DNA of 64,000 nt from Hydrogenophaga sp. PBL-H3 (GTDB lineage Bacteria; Pseudomonadota; Gammaproteobacteria; Burkholderiales; Burkholderiaceae_C), in NCBI RefSeq assembly GCF_010104355.1, contig NZ_CP044972.1, positions 4,144,001-4,208,000 on the forward strand. Reading direction: 5' to 3'. The notes below the pieces were generated by a model. The model saw only the letters and a program-made list of their open reading frames with translations. It did no database searches and was not told where the DNA came from. Below, piece by piece: positions 9,548 to 17,653 of the stretch (position 1 is the first letter of the stretch; every line of letters begins with the position of its first letter). Both the position numbers and the translations under genes were made by a program.

Positions 9548-10742
9548 GGGCGCGAGGCGCTCGCAGCAGGCCCAGCAGCGCCACGGTGCAGAACGCCGCG
9601 CTGACCCAGAAGGTGGTCGCGGGGCCCCAGCGGTCCCACACCAGGCCGGCCACCACACTGGCCAGCAGCATGGCCACACCACTGATCAGGTTGAAGAAGC
9701 CGAACGCGGTGCCGCGCAGGTCGGGCGGCGCCACCTCGGCCACCATGGTGGCCAGCAGCCCCTGTGTCATGCCCATGTGCACGCCCCACAGCGCCACACC
9801 GACCAACACCACCGCCCAATGGCTGCTGCTGCCCAGCACCAGGTTGGCTGCGATCAGCACCACCAGCCCCCAGGCCAGCAGCCGGTGGTGGCTCACCCGG
9901 TCGGACAGCCAGCCGAACGGGTAGGCGGACAAGGCGTAGACCGCGTTCATCGCCACCATCACCAGCGGCACCAGCGCCAGCGCGATGCCGCTGCGCTCGG
10001 CGTTGAGCACCAGAAAGGCCTCGCTGAAGCGGGCCAGCGTGAACACCGCGCCCACCCCCACCACCCACCCGTAGGCCGGCCCCAGGCGGCGCAGGTTGTC
10101 GCGCCGGATCGGGTTGACCCGCCGCGCCTCGGGCGGGCGGGCCGGCTCCTTCACCCCCACCACGAGCAGCAGCACGGCGAGCAGGCCCGGCACCACCGCC
10201 ACCCAGAACACCGCCCGGAAATCGTTGGCCCACAGCAGCATGAGCGCCACGGCCAGCAGCGGGCCGGCGAAGGCGCCCACGGTGTCCAGCGACTGGCGCA
10301 GCCCGAAGGCCGCGCCGCGGATGCCGGGCGGCGCGAGATCGGCCACCAGGGCATCGCGCGGCGCACCCCGGATGCCCTTGCCCACGCGGTCGAGCAGCCG
10401 GGCGGTGAGCACCACGCCCACCGACGGCGCCAGCGCAAACAGCGGCTTGGTCAGGGCGCCCAGGCCGTAGCCCGCCACGGCCAGCCATTTGCGGCGCCCG
10501 AGGTAGTCGCTGAGCACGCCGGAAAACACCTTGGTGATGAGCGCCACCGATTCGGCCAGCCCCTCCACCAGACCCACCATGAACACGCTGGTGCCCAGCA
10601 CGCCGACCATGAACAGCGGCAGCAGGCTGTGGATCATTTCGGAGGACACGTCCATCAGCAGGCTCACGAAACCCAGCACCCAGATACCGGCGGGCAACTG
10701 GCGCAACGCGCCCGGGGATGGCTTGGAGGAAGGTGTGGACAT
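9513..10742 (-). CDS. MFS transporter
   Basis: A 409-residue, 12-helix major facilitator. The loop motifs LSDYLGRRKW (after TM2) and DRVGKGIRGAPRDALVADL are typical of a widespread group of uncharacterised MFS permeases whose substrate is not known. The start MSTPSSKPSPGALRQ was chosen because the cytoplasmic N-terminus then precedes TM1 (WVLGFVSLLMDV) directly. The upstream in-frame ATG at 10817 would overlap the promoter region of the divergent cyclodeaminase gene. The 3' end overlaps the convergent receiver-kinase gene by 35 bp. No functional link to its neighbours can be read from the context. Confidence 0.85.
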   Translation of the reverse strand: MSTPSSKPSPGALRQLPAGIWVLGFVSLLMDVSSEMIHSLLPLFMVGVLGTSVFMVGLVEGLAESVALITKVFSGVLSDYLGRRKWLAVAGYGLGALTKPLFALAPSVGVVLTARLLDRVGKGIRGAPRDALVADLAPPGIRGAAFGLRQSLDTVGAFAGPLLAVALMLLWANDFRAVFWVAVVPGLLAVLLLVVGVKEPARPPEARRVNPIRRDNLRRLGPAYGWVVGVGAVFTLARFSEAFLVLNAERSGIALALVPLVMVAMNAVYALSAYPFGWLSDRVSHHRLLAWGLVVLIAANLVLGSSSHWAVVLVGVALWGVHMGMTQGLLATMVAEVAPPDLRGTAFGFFNLISGVAMLLASVVAGLVWDRWGPATTFWVSAAFCTVALLGLLRAPRALKPTAAAEKRS

Positions 10743-10810
10743 GGGCAGCTTCGACAGGCCCGGCCATGGCAGCCGGACCCCCATCGTGCCCGAAAGCCGA
10801 TGATGTCGGC

Positions 10811-11719
10811 ATGACACCGCTGCTCACGCCCCAACAGACCGCAGACGCCCTGCCCTACCCCGAGCTCGCCGCAGCCATCGAGGCACTGCTGCGCGACACC
10901 TCCGTGGTGGTGCCGGCGCGCACCGTGCAGCCGCTGGCCGGCGGTGGCAGCCTGTTCGTCATGCCGGCCTGCGACGCGCGCCTCGCCATCACCAAGCTCA
11001 TCACCTTCATCCCCGACAACGCTTCGCGCAACCGACCCGCGATCCAGGGCGACATCGTGGTGTTCGACGCCGTGTCTGGCCAGCGCACCGCCATCCTGGA
11101 CGGCCCCACCGTGACGGCACGGCGCACCGCGGCGGTGTCGCTGCTGGCGGCGCGGCTGCTCGCGCCGCGCACCGACGGCCCCCTGCTCATCGTGGGCGCC
11201 GGTGTGCAGGGCCGCGCGCATCTGGAGGCGTTTCACGCGGGCCTGGGTGTGCAGGAGGTTTGGGTGGCCTCACGCAGCCCGGCCAGCGCCGACGCCCTGG
11301 TGCTGCATGCGCACCGCCTCGGCATGCGCGCGCGGCGGGTGGCCGATGCCGACGCCGCACTGGCCAAGTGCCCGCTGGTGGTGAGCTGCACCCCGGCCCA
11401 GGCCGTGGCCCTGCATGCGCAGCCACGCGCCGACGCCTTCGTGGCGGCGGTGGGCGCGTTCACGCCGCGCATGGTGGAGTGGGCACCCGAAGTCTGCCGC
11501 TGGCTGGCGGTCCAGGGCCGGCTGGTGGTGGACACACGTGACGCCGACCACGAGGCGGGCGATCTGCTGCAGGCCGGGATCAACGTGCACGCGCTGGCCA
11601 CGCTGGCCGACGTGGTGCGCGATGCGACTACGCACCGCCGCCACGGACCGGTGTTCTTCAAGAGTTGCGGCTGGGCCGGCTGGGACCTCGCCGCGGCGCG
11701 CCTGGCCCTTCAGCGCTGA
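10811..11719 (+). CDS. Ornithine cyclodeaminase/mu-crystallin family protein, likely pyrroline-2-carboxylate reductase type
   Basis: A 302-residue member of the OCD/mu-crystallin family. The substrate half contains RTVQPLAGGGSLFVMPA and KLITFIPDN, and the NAD(P) half contains LLIVGAGVQGRAHLEAF. Short family members of this kind are usually ketimine reductases acting on delta-1-pyrroline-2-carboxylate or piperideine-2-carboxylate in hydroxyproline or lysine degradation. Assignment to reductase rather than cyclodeaminase is an inference from length and motifs. The gene lies 68 bp from the divergent MFS gene and is convergent with the AsnC-type regulator at 11724. A second, longer OCD-family gene sits on the other side of that regulator. 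Confidence 0.82.
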   Translation: MTPLLTPQQTADALPYPELAAAIEALLRDTSVVVPARTVQPLAGGGSLFVMPACDARLAITKLITFIPDNASRNRPAIQGDIVVFDAVSGQRTAILDGPTVTARRTAAVSLLAARLLAPRTDGPLLIVGAGVQGRAHLEAFHAGLGVQEVWVASRSPASADALVLHAHRLGMRARRVADADAALAKCPLVVSCTPAQAVALHAQPRADAFVAAVGAFTPRMVEWAPEVCRWLAVQGRLVVDTRDADHEAGDLLQAGINVHALATLADVVRDATTHRRHGPVFFKSCGWAGWDLAAARLALQR

Positions 11720-11723
11720 ACCT

Positions 11724-12143
11724 TCAACGGTAGGTGGCCAGGTGGATGCTGGTCTCGGTGCTCTGGATGCCCTTGATCAGCCGGATGCGCTCCAGCACCT
11801 GCGAGAGCTCGGTCATGGAGCCCGCGCTGAGCTCGGCCAGCAGGTCCCAGCGGCCGTTGGTGTCGTGCAGCGCGGCCACGCCGGGCTCGCCCAGCAGGCT
11901 GGAGATCACCGCGCGCGTCTGGTTGCCGTCCACCAGCACCGCCATCCAGGCGCGGATGCGTTCGGGCTCGGCCTCGGGCCGCAGGCGCACCGTGTAACCC
12001 ACGATCAGTTGCTGGTCTTCGAGCTTGCGGATGCGGTTGGTCACCGTGCCGCGCGACACCTTGAGGCGGTGCGCCAGCTCGGCCACGGTGGCGCGCGCGT
12101 TCTGGCGCAGCTGGGCAATCAGGGCCTGGTCAATGTCGTCCAT
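11724..12143 (-). CDS. Lrp/AsnC family transcriptional regulator
   Basis: A 139-residue protein. The N-terminal AsnC-type winged helix-turn-helix (ATVAELAHRLKVSRGTVTNRIRKLE, about residues 21-45) is followed by a RAM ligand-binding/oligomerisation domain (residues 60-139). The start MDDIDQALIAQL matches the family's usual N-terminus. The upstream in-frame ATG at 12182 lies in the AT-rich promoter region and was rejected. Such proteins are feast/famine regulators that bind amino acids. It is divergent from the ornithine cyclodeaminase gene (104-bp gap) and is the obvious candidate to regulate it. Confidence 0.92.
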   Translation of the reverse strand: MDDIDQALIAQLRQNARATVAELAHRLKVSRGTVTNRIRKLEDQQLIVGYTVRLRPEAEPERIRAWMAVLVDGNQTRAVISSLLGEPGVAALHDTNGRWDLLAELSAGSMTELSQVLERIRLIKGIQSTETSIHLATYR

Positions 12144-12247
12144 GTTCGCATTTTGACATTCACGTCTGCCGTTTTGCTGCATTTATTCGGTTTTTGGCAG
12201 ATTTTTGCCGATTCACATTGCCACGCGGCTGCGGGACACTGCTCCTC
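12144..12247. promoter_or_regulatory. Divergent AsnC/ocd promoter region
   Basis: This AT-rich 104-bp stretch separates the AsnC-type regulator from the cyclodeaminase gene. It contains a consensus -35 hexamer TTGACA (12153-12158, plus strand) and several A/T tracts, as expected for an Lrp-type binding region. No convincing -10 box at 17 bp spacing is visible. An autoregulatory operator here is inferred from gene arrangement. Confidence 0.4.
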
Positions 12248-13324
12248 ATGACTTCGAGCACCACCATGAACCCCGCCAACACCCTCTTCCTGAGCGCGCC
12301 CGCCGCCGCCGCCTTGATCAACCGCCACGGCATCCCGCAGACCCTGCGCGGCATGCGCGACGCCATCGCCGAGGACTTCGCGCGCTGGGGCGATTTCGAC
12401 AAATCGGCCCGCGTGGCCAACCACAGCGCCGACGGTGTGATCGAACTCATGCCGATCGCCGACGACACGCTCTACAGCTTCAAGTACGTCAACGGCCACC
12501 CCAAGAACACCCAACGGGGCCTGTCCACCGTGATGGCCTTCGGCGTGCTGGCCGACGTGGCCACCGGCACCCCGCTGCTGCTGTCCGAACTCACGCTCAC
12601 CACCGCGCTGCGCACCGCCGCCACCTCGGCCCTGGCCGCGCAAACGCTGGCCCGCCCCGACAGCCGCGTGATGGCGCTGATCGGCAACGGCGCGCAGAGC
12701 GAGTTCCAGGCGCTGGCCTTCCAGCACCTGGTGGGCATCACCACGCTGCGCGTGTTCGACGCGGACCGCAGCGCCACCGCCAAACTCGTGGCCAACCTGG
12801 CCCACAGCGGCCTGGACATCGTGGTGTGCGAGAGCACGGCAGACGCCGTGCGCGGCGCCGACATCGTCACCACCATCACCGCCGACAAGACCAACGCCAC
12901 CATCATCACGCCCGAGATGCTGGCGCCGGGCATGCACATCAACGGCGTGGGCGGCGACTGCCCCGGCAAGACCGAGCTGCACGCTGCGGTGTTGCAGCGC
13001 GCCAGCGTGTTCGTGGAGTACACGCCGCAAACGCGCGTGGAAGGCGACATCCAGCAAATGCCGGCCGACTTCGCCGTGACCGAGCTGCACGATGTGCTGG
13101 CCGGCCGCCAGGCCGGGCGCACGCACGCCGAACAGATCACCGTGTTCGACTCGGTGGGCTTCGCGCTGGAGGACTACTCGGCCCTGCGCTTCATGCACAG
13201 CCTGGCGATTGCGCAGGGCATGGGCACCACGGTCTCGCTGATCCCCGAACTGGCCGACCCGAAAAACCTGTTTGGTGCGCTGCGCCCGCAGGTGGCGGCA
13301 GCGCCGTTGCGCCTGGTGGCCTGA
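12248..13324 (+). CDS. ocd: Ornithine cyclodeaminase
   Basis: A 358-residue protein of the OCD/mu-crystallin family. It has the long N-terminal half seen in true cyclodeaminases (ELMPIADDTLYSFKYVNGHP, where substrate and cofactor ligands reside) and a Rossmann segment VMALIGNGAQSEFQALAF. The sequence INGVGGDCPGKTEL near residue 240 carries the catalytic Asp region of OCD, which converts L-ornithine to L-proline and ammonia using bound NAD. The ATG at 12248 was preferred. An internal ATG at 12266 (MNPANTLFL) is an alternative. It is probably regulated by the divergent AsnC-type protein and links arginine/ornithine catabolism to proline. Confidence 0.88.
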   Translation: MTSSTTMNPANTLFLSAPAAAALINRHGIPQTLRGMRDAIAEDFARWGDFDKSARVANHSADGVIELMPIADDTLYSFKYVNGHPKNTQRGLSTVMAFGVLADVATGTPLLLSELTLTTALRTAATSALAAQTLARPDSRVMALIGNGAQSEFQALAFQHLVGITTLRVFDADRSATAKLVANLAHSGLDIVVCESTADAVRGADIVTTITADKTNATIITPEMLAPGMHINGVGGDCPGKTELHAAVLQRASVFVEYTPQTRVEGDIQQMPADFAVTELHDVLAGRQAGRTHAEQITVFDSVGFALEDYSALRFMHSLAIAQGMGTTVSLIPELADPKNLFGALRPQVAAAPLRLVA

Positions 13325-13340
13325 ACCGGCGAGGCCGCGC

Positions 13341-13712
13341 TCAGGGCCTGGCCACGTGCCAGGCGCCCCGCATGCCCTCGGCCATCTTGTCTCCGGGCTT
13401 CTTGTCGTTGACGAAACGGTAGAGCGGGCGGCCCTTGTAGGCCCACTGCTTCTGGCCGTCGTCGCGCACGATGATGGTGTTGTCGCCCTGCGGCTTGTCC
13501 GTGTCTTTGGCCGCCAGATGCACCCAGCTCAGCGCACAGGCGTTGATGCACACACTCTTGCCCGGCACCGTGAGGTCGTTGTCGAACACATACAGCGTGA
13601 GCCCCGCGGCATCGGTGAGGACGCCACCGGCCTCGCGCGGCTGGGCCTGGGCCAGGCCCACAGCAGCCAGGGCGAGAAGAAGGGTCGGAATGAGGGCCGG
13701 TCTGAAGTGCAT
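13341..13712 (-). CDS. Secreted COG4315-type protein with YxFDND motif
   Basis: A 123-residue protein with an N-terminal signal peptide (ALIPTLLLALAAVGLAQA, cleavage near residue 23). The mature domain carries the family motif TLYVFDNDL, a conserved Cys pair CINAC and the ending AWHVARP. The family is annotated as predicted lipoproteins of unknown function. Here there is no lipobox, so the mature protein should be soluble in the periplasm. It is convergent with ocd (16-bp gap). Confidence 0.85.
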   Translation of the reverse strand: MHFRPALIPTLLLALAAVGLAQAQPREAGGVLTDAAGLTLYVFDNDLTVPGKSVCINACALSWVHLAAKDTDKPQGDNTIIVRDDGQKQWAYKGRPLYRFVNDKKPGDKMAEGMRGAWHVARP

Positions 13713-13822
13713 GGTGGCGTCTCCTGAAAAACAGATGGGCGTTGCATGCTGACCCGACTGCCGACCTGGTGCGTTGAGCGCGCTCAGCGAACGGCAGAGC
13801 AGGGCGGAACGAGAACGCCTTC

Positions 13823-13849
13823 ATAAAGGACAAAAAGCCAATGTCCTTT
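13823..13849. terminator. Possible terminator-like hairpin downstream of the AlbA-type ATPase gene
   Basis: AAAGGACA (13825-13832) and TGTCCTTT (13842-13849) form an 8-bp stem with a 9-nt loop, in an AT-rich stretch unlike its surroundings. A third copy of the motif (TGTCCTTTAT, 13931-13940) lies inside the end of the ATPase gene. It may end the minus-strand transcript, but the stem is weak. Confidence 0.4.
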
Positions 13850-13908
13850 AAAAAACTCCTTATGGATCAATCACCTGCCTGACATCACGAGCTCAAAGAA
13901 GATGCCGA

Positions 13909-15579
13909 TCACGAAAACTTCCCTGTCATTTGTCCTTTATGTTCCTGCTTGGCCAACCCATAGCGTCTCCAGCGACGTTCACCGACATAGCTGACCTGCC
14001 CTGCCGTTGCCAACTCATCCAACGCCCGCTTGACGGTCTTGGCAGAAATTTCCGTACCGATTCGGCGGTTCACGTCGGTCGTTGAAGAATTCGGGTAGCG
14101 GGCCAGGTCTTCCAGAATCAGTGCCTGGAGCCGGTGCGGCGCAATGCGACTGAGGGTGGTCTTGCTGTCCAACTGCACCCCGCGCAACCAGTCGGGGGCA
14201 ACGAAATAACGCATGCCGGAGGTCTTGCCCAGGGTCAAGACAAGACCAGTACGCAGCAGTTGCCCCAGCCACGCCACCAGTTCATCCACACCTTCCGCCG
14301 CCAAGGCAGCGGCCAGTTCACGCGCCGTCAATCCCTCGGTTTGCGCCAAGACCCCCAGCGTGATGCGCTCGCGCTGCGTCAACTGAAAACGCGCGTCCGC
14401 CTCCGACACCAGGCGCATCACCTCGGGCTTGGCAATGCGCCGTTGGATCGTCACCTTCACCCAGTCAGGTCCCTCCTCGGGCAGCGGTGCTGGCCGGCCC
14501 TGCGATAGCAGCCGGTCGTAGATCAGGTCAAAGCCGCTGCCCTCGCGTTCCATCAGGCCCAGGTCGTGGAACAAGCGAGCCAGCCCCTCGTTGCGGCGCC
14601 GACTCGCGTGCAACATGGTGCGCGGCGTCACGCCCAGCGGCAGCCGGCCCGGGTTCACCACCTCCAGCCGCTCGGGGTAGAGGTTCAAGTAGATGTCGCC
14701 TTGCTGCGTGTAGGGCCGGTGCACCAGCGCATTGACGAGCAGCTCGCGCACCACCTTTTCGTCGTAGGCAGGCACGCTGCGCCGGTACAAGCCCTCGGCC
14801 ACCTCGTAACTCTCGCGAAAGTCCGGCAATTCACGCCACACGGCGTCCACCAGCTCCACCGGCGACAGCGCACAGTCGTCCCACATCCACTTGTTGATCT
14901 TCTGCCCTTGTTCGTCGTACTTGATCGCTTGGACCAAAGGTGAAGTACCCAGCGCGCGCCGGTCCACCTGTGTGCCCAGAATGAGCACGCCGAGGCGCGT
15001 CAGGGTCTGCCCTTGGGTCAGCCCGTAGTGCGTAAGCAGTTCGTCGGCGCTTTTTTCCTTCACCGAATCCTTCACGCGGTCCGATGCTCGAATGGCCACG
15101 ACGAAATGCACGAGCTTGTCGGCATCCGCCGCTTGGCGCGGTACCGCGCTGTCCATGGCCTCCCAGGGCCGGCCTGGCCGCTCATTGGCCAAGCGCAGCA
15201 CATCGTCGCCCAGCACGGGCTGGCAACTGTCACCCACTCGAAGAAAGTAACGACCGTCGCGCGTGGAGGCCACGCCCGGTGAGCGATCGATCAACAGTTC
15301 GATGAACTCACCACCATTGGCTGCGCGCTGCAAACGGGGCAAGGCCTGCACGTTGACTGTGAGTTCCCCGATGCGCTTGCGCAGCCGGTCCAGCAACTCA
15401 GGCTCAACGCGCTGGTCGGACGGTGGCAGCACATGCCCGTCTTCAATACCAATCAACAACCGTCCACCCGCGCCGTTGGCAAAGCACACTGCGTCCTGCG
15501 CCAGCGCGGTCCAGTCGGCCGTTTTTCCGCTGGCGGTGCGCAGCGACTTGCGATCGGTGTGATGGTCTTCAAGGCTCAT
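13909..15579 (-). CDS. ATP-binding protein with AlbA_2/Schlafen-type N-terminal domain (RecG-like)
   Basis: A 556-residue protein. Residues 1-125 match the AlbA_2 (divergent AAA-4/Schlafen AlbA) domain, with DRKSLRTASGKTADWTALAQ, VCFANGAGGRLLIGIEDG and RYFLRVGDS. A GHKL-type ATPase segment follows near 270-345 (VRELLVNALVHRPYTQQGD, NPGRLPLGV, NEGLARLFHDLGLMEREGSGF). The rest is winged-helix-like (about 395-540). Relatives are annotated as putative transcriptional regulators or 'ATP-dependent DNA helicase RecG-related', though they lack helicase motifs. Some AlbA/Schlafen proteins act in phage or stress response, but nothing here proves that. The gene stands alone and appears lower in GC than its neighbours, suggesting later acquisition. 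Confidence 0.82.
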   Translation of the reverse strand: MSLEDHHTDRKSLRTASGKTADWTALAQDAVCFANGAGGRLLIGIEDGHVLPPSDQRVEPELLDRLRKRIGELTVNVQALPRLQRAANGGEFIELLIDRSPGVASTRDGRYFLRVGDSCQPVLGDDVLRLANERPGRPWEAMDSAVPRQAADADKLVHFVVAIRASDRVKDSVKEKSADELLTHYGLTQGQTLTRLGVLILGTQVDRRALGTSPLVQAIKYDEQGQKINKWMWDDCALSPVELVDAVWRELPDFRESYEVAEGLYRRSVPAYDEKVVRELLVNALVHRPYTQQGDIYLNLYPERLEVVNPGRLPLGVTPRTMLHASRRRNEGLARLFHDLGLMEREGSGFDLIYDRLLSQGRPAPLPEEGPDWVKVTIQRRIAKPEVMRLVSEADARFQLTQRERITLGVLAQTEGLTARELAAALAAEGVDELVAWLGQLLRTGLVLTLGKTSGMRYFVAPDWLRGVQLDSKTTLSRIAPHRLQALILEDLARYPNSSTTDVNRRIGTEISAKTVKRALDELATAGQVSYVGERRWRRYGLAKQEHKGQMTGKFS

Positions 15580-15657
15580 GGCTGTGAATTATGGCGAGGG
15601 GGTTGGCAAGGTTCCCGGCGAAATCGGCAATGGGACAGCATGTCAGCGACGACGAAC

Positions 15658-16542
15658 TTACGCCGACTGCGCTTGCACCCACCGCACAAAAGCCACCACT
15701 GGCGCACGCGCGCGGTCGGTGGTGCGCACGCTCAAGAAGTGCACTGGCCGCACGATCTTCTGCAAACTGCGCTCGCCCAGCACCACCAGTTCGCCGCGCT
15801 CGATCTCGCGTGCCGCCAGGCGGGTGCTCTCCAGCGCCACGCCCATGCCGTCGACCGCCGCCGCAATCGCCATGGCCGCGCGGTCGAACGAGGGGCGGGG
15901 GCGCTGGGGCAGTTCCAGGCCATTCACCTGAAACCATTCGGCCCAGCCCACCGGGCTGAGTTGGGAGTCGATGAGCAAGAGGCGCTGGATCGCATGGGCG
16001 GGGCGTTCCCTGGCCACCAGCAAGGCGGGTGACACCAACGGCGCGATGCGCTCGTCGCCCAGCGAGACCACGTCCAGCCCGGGTTTGTGGCGCGCCGCTC
16101 CATAAGAAAGCGCCACGTCGATGTCGCGCACCACGCCCAGGTCCACCGCGTCAGCGCCGGTGGTCAGGCGGATGTTGATCGCGGGGTGCTGCGCCACGAA
16201 CGACGGCAAGTTCGGGCCGAGCCACTTGAGCGCGAGGCTGGGCGCGCAGTGCACCGCCAGCACCTCGTCGTGCGTGGGCAGCTGCACCTCGGCGCAGGTG
16301 GCCTCCAGCGCGTCGAACAGACGGCCCAGGCTCTCGAACAGGCGCCGCCCTTCCTGCGTGGTCTGCACCTGGCGGTGGCGGCGCTCGAACAGCGCGCGGC
16401 CGAAGTGCCGCTCCAGGTCGCGGATCTGGTGGCTGATGGCCGAGGCGGTGAGGTGCAGCTCCTGCGCGGCGAGCGCAAAACTCTGCAAACGCGCGGCGGC
16501 CTCGAAGGTGCGCAGGCGCGCCAGCGGTGGAAGATTTCTCAT
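15658..16542 (-). CDS. LysR family transcriptional regulator (GcvA-like)
   Basis: A 294-residue LysR regulator. The N-terminal helix-turn-helix is MRNLPPLARLRTFEAAARLQ followed by SFALAAQELHLTASAISHQI. The effector domain begins near 90. The start RNLPPL... and LHLTASAISHQIR are typical of the GcvA/AmpR-like subgroup. ATG at 16542 was chosen over an ATG at 16590 because the family begins 3-8 residues before the LxxLRTFEAAAR helix, and the longer form would swallow the operator dyad at 16557-16591. It is divergent from the class II aldolase gene, its presumed target. Confidence 0.92.
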   Translation of the reverse strand: MRNLPPLARLRTFEAAARLQSFALAAQELHLTASAISHQIRDLERHFGRALFERRHRQVQTTQEGRRLFESLGRLFDALEATCAEVQLPTHDEVLAVHCAPSLALKWLGPNLPSFVAQHPAINIRLTTGADAVDLGVVRDIDVALSYGAARHKPGLDVVSLGDERIAPLVSPALLVARERPAHAIQRLLLIDSQLSPVGWAEWFQVNGLELPQRPRPSFDRAAMAIAAAVDGMGVALESTRLAAREIERGELVVLGERSLQKIVRPVHFLSVRTTDRARAPVVAFVRWVQAQSA

Positions 16543-16556
16543 GCAATGCGCTTTCA

Positions 16557-16591
16557 GATGAAACTGGCTCATGTTTCCATGAGCATTCATC
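16557..16591. promoter_or_regulatory. Candidate LysR operator (nested dyad)
   Basis: GCTCATG-TTTC-CATGAGC (16567-16584) is a perfect 7-bp inverted repeat. Outside it GATGAA (16557-16562) and TTCATC (16586-16591) form a second pair. It lies in the 109-bp divergent gap between the LysR gene (start 16542) and the class II aldolase gene (start 16652), exactly where a LysR recognition site is expected. Confidence 0.6.
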
Positions 16592-16651
16592 GTTTGTCAA
16601 TGCGCGCCGCTTGGCCGACCATCACGGCTTATCACCACCCGAGGAGACACC

Positions 16652-17518
16652 ATGTCCGCCGTACTCGAAAAACTCTCAGCACTGGGCCAGAAGGAATACC
16701 GCCACGACCCGCTGACCGACCCCAAGGTCTCGATCTACCAGCCCGACCAGCCCGGCCTGATTTACCCCGGCATCCCCACGTTCGACGACGTGAAGCAGGA
16801 GCGCCAGTACCTGAAAGAACGCCTGGCCGGCGCCTGCCGCGCGTTTGCCCGCCAGGGCTTCGACTACGGCTTCGCCGGCCACCTGACCATCCGCGATCCC
16901 GAGCACCCGCACCTGTACTGGACCAACCCGATGGCGGTGCATTTCGCGCAGGTGAAGGTGTCCAACCTGATCCTGGTGGACCACCAGGGCCAGGTGGTCG
17001 AAGGCCGCCACGCGGTCAACCGCGCCGGCTTCGTGTTGCACGCGGCGGTCCACGAGGCGCACCCCGACATCATTGCCATGTGCCACGCCCACACGGTCTA
17101 CGGCACGGCGTTCGCCTCACTGGGCCAGCCATTGCAGCCGATCTCGCAGGACGCCGCTGCGTTCTTTGAAGACCATGTGGTCATTGGCGACGAAGCCGGC
17201 CAGGTGGCGGTGGAAGTGAAGGCTGGCCTGAAGGTGGCCGACTGGTTCAAGGGCGTGAAAGCGGCCATCCACCAGAACCACGGCCTGTTCACCGCCAGCC
17301 GCCACAGCATCGAGGCTGCGGCGTTCTGGTTCATCGCGCTGGAGCGTTGCTGCCAGCAACAACTCGCCGTGATGGCCACCGGCGCCACCCCGCGCCTGGT
17401 GCCGGCCGAACGCGCGCGCTACAGCCGCGAGCACGTGGGCAGCGAGTACATCGGGTGGCTGCACTTCCAGGCGATCTGGAACGACCTGGTGCGCAGCGAG
17501 CCTGATCTGTTCGATTGA
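16652..17518 (+). CDS. Class II aldolase/adducin family protein
   Basis: A 288-residue member of the zinc-dependent class II aldolase/adducin fold. The metal-site motif CHAHTVYG supplies H145 and H147, and the third histidine is H210 in IHQNHG. A glycine-rich NHG turn and the phosphate/carboxylate loop (GHLTIRDPEH) are present. Relatives include decarboxylases and aldolases. The substrate here is unknown. The N-terminal extension of about 50 residues is typical of the bacterial 'class II aldolase/adducin domain' subgroup. An upstream GAGGAG ribosome site (about 16640) supports ATG 16652. The neighbouring LysR and downstream MFS transporter suggest a small uptake-and-catabolism unit for an organic acid. 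Confidence 0.88.
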   Translation: MSAVLEKLSALGQKEYRHDPLTDPKVSIYQPDQPGLIYPGIPTFDDVKQERQYLKERLAGACRAFARQGFDYGFAGHLTIRDPEHPHLYWTNPMAVHFAQVKVSNLILVDHQGQVVEGRHAVNRAGFVLHAAVHEAHPDIIAMCHAHTVYGTAFASLGQPLQPISQDAAAFFEDHVVIGDEAGQVAVEVKAGLKVADWFKGVKAAIHQNHGLFTASRHSIEAAAFWFIALERCCQQQLAVMATGATPRLVPAERARYSREHVGSEYIGWLHFQAIWNDLVRSEPDLFD

Positions 17519-17527
17519 AAAAACGGT

Positions 17528-17607
17528 GCCCCCACGCTCCACCGCTGCGCGGGTCGCTGCCCCCCGAGGGGGCTGATCCGGCTTGGGGCGGCCCGGCGCC
17601 GGATCGC
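17528..17607. repeat. 80-nt GC-rich dispersed repeat, copy A
   Basis: An 80-nt element that is about 95% identical (4 differences) to 46310-46389. It contains the hairpin CCCCC-GA-GGGGG and outer arms GATCCGGC/GCCGGATC (8 bp, perfect here). It fills the gap between the aldolase gene and the MFS gene. It looks like the short intergenic palindromic repeats common in Comamonadaceae (inference). It may act as an mRNA 3'-end structure. Confidence 0.85.
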
Positions 17608-17653
17608 ACGCGTGCGACAAGCGCGCTGTCCTGCGCGGCGTAGCATCGACCGC

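Noticed and set aside
13775..13786. Palindrome TGAGCGCGCTCA upstream of the COG4315-type gene as an operator
   Set aside because: A short GC-rich palindrome of this size is expected by chance in such DNA, and no regulator is adjacent.
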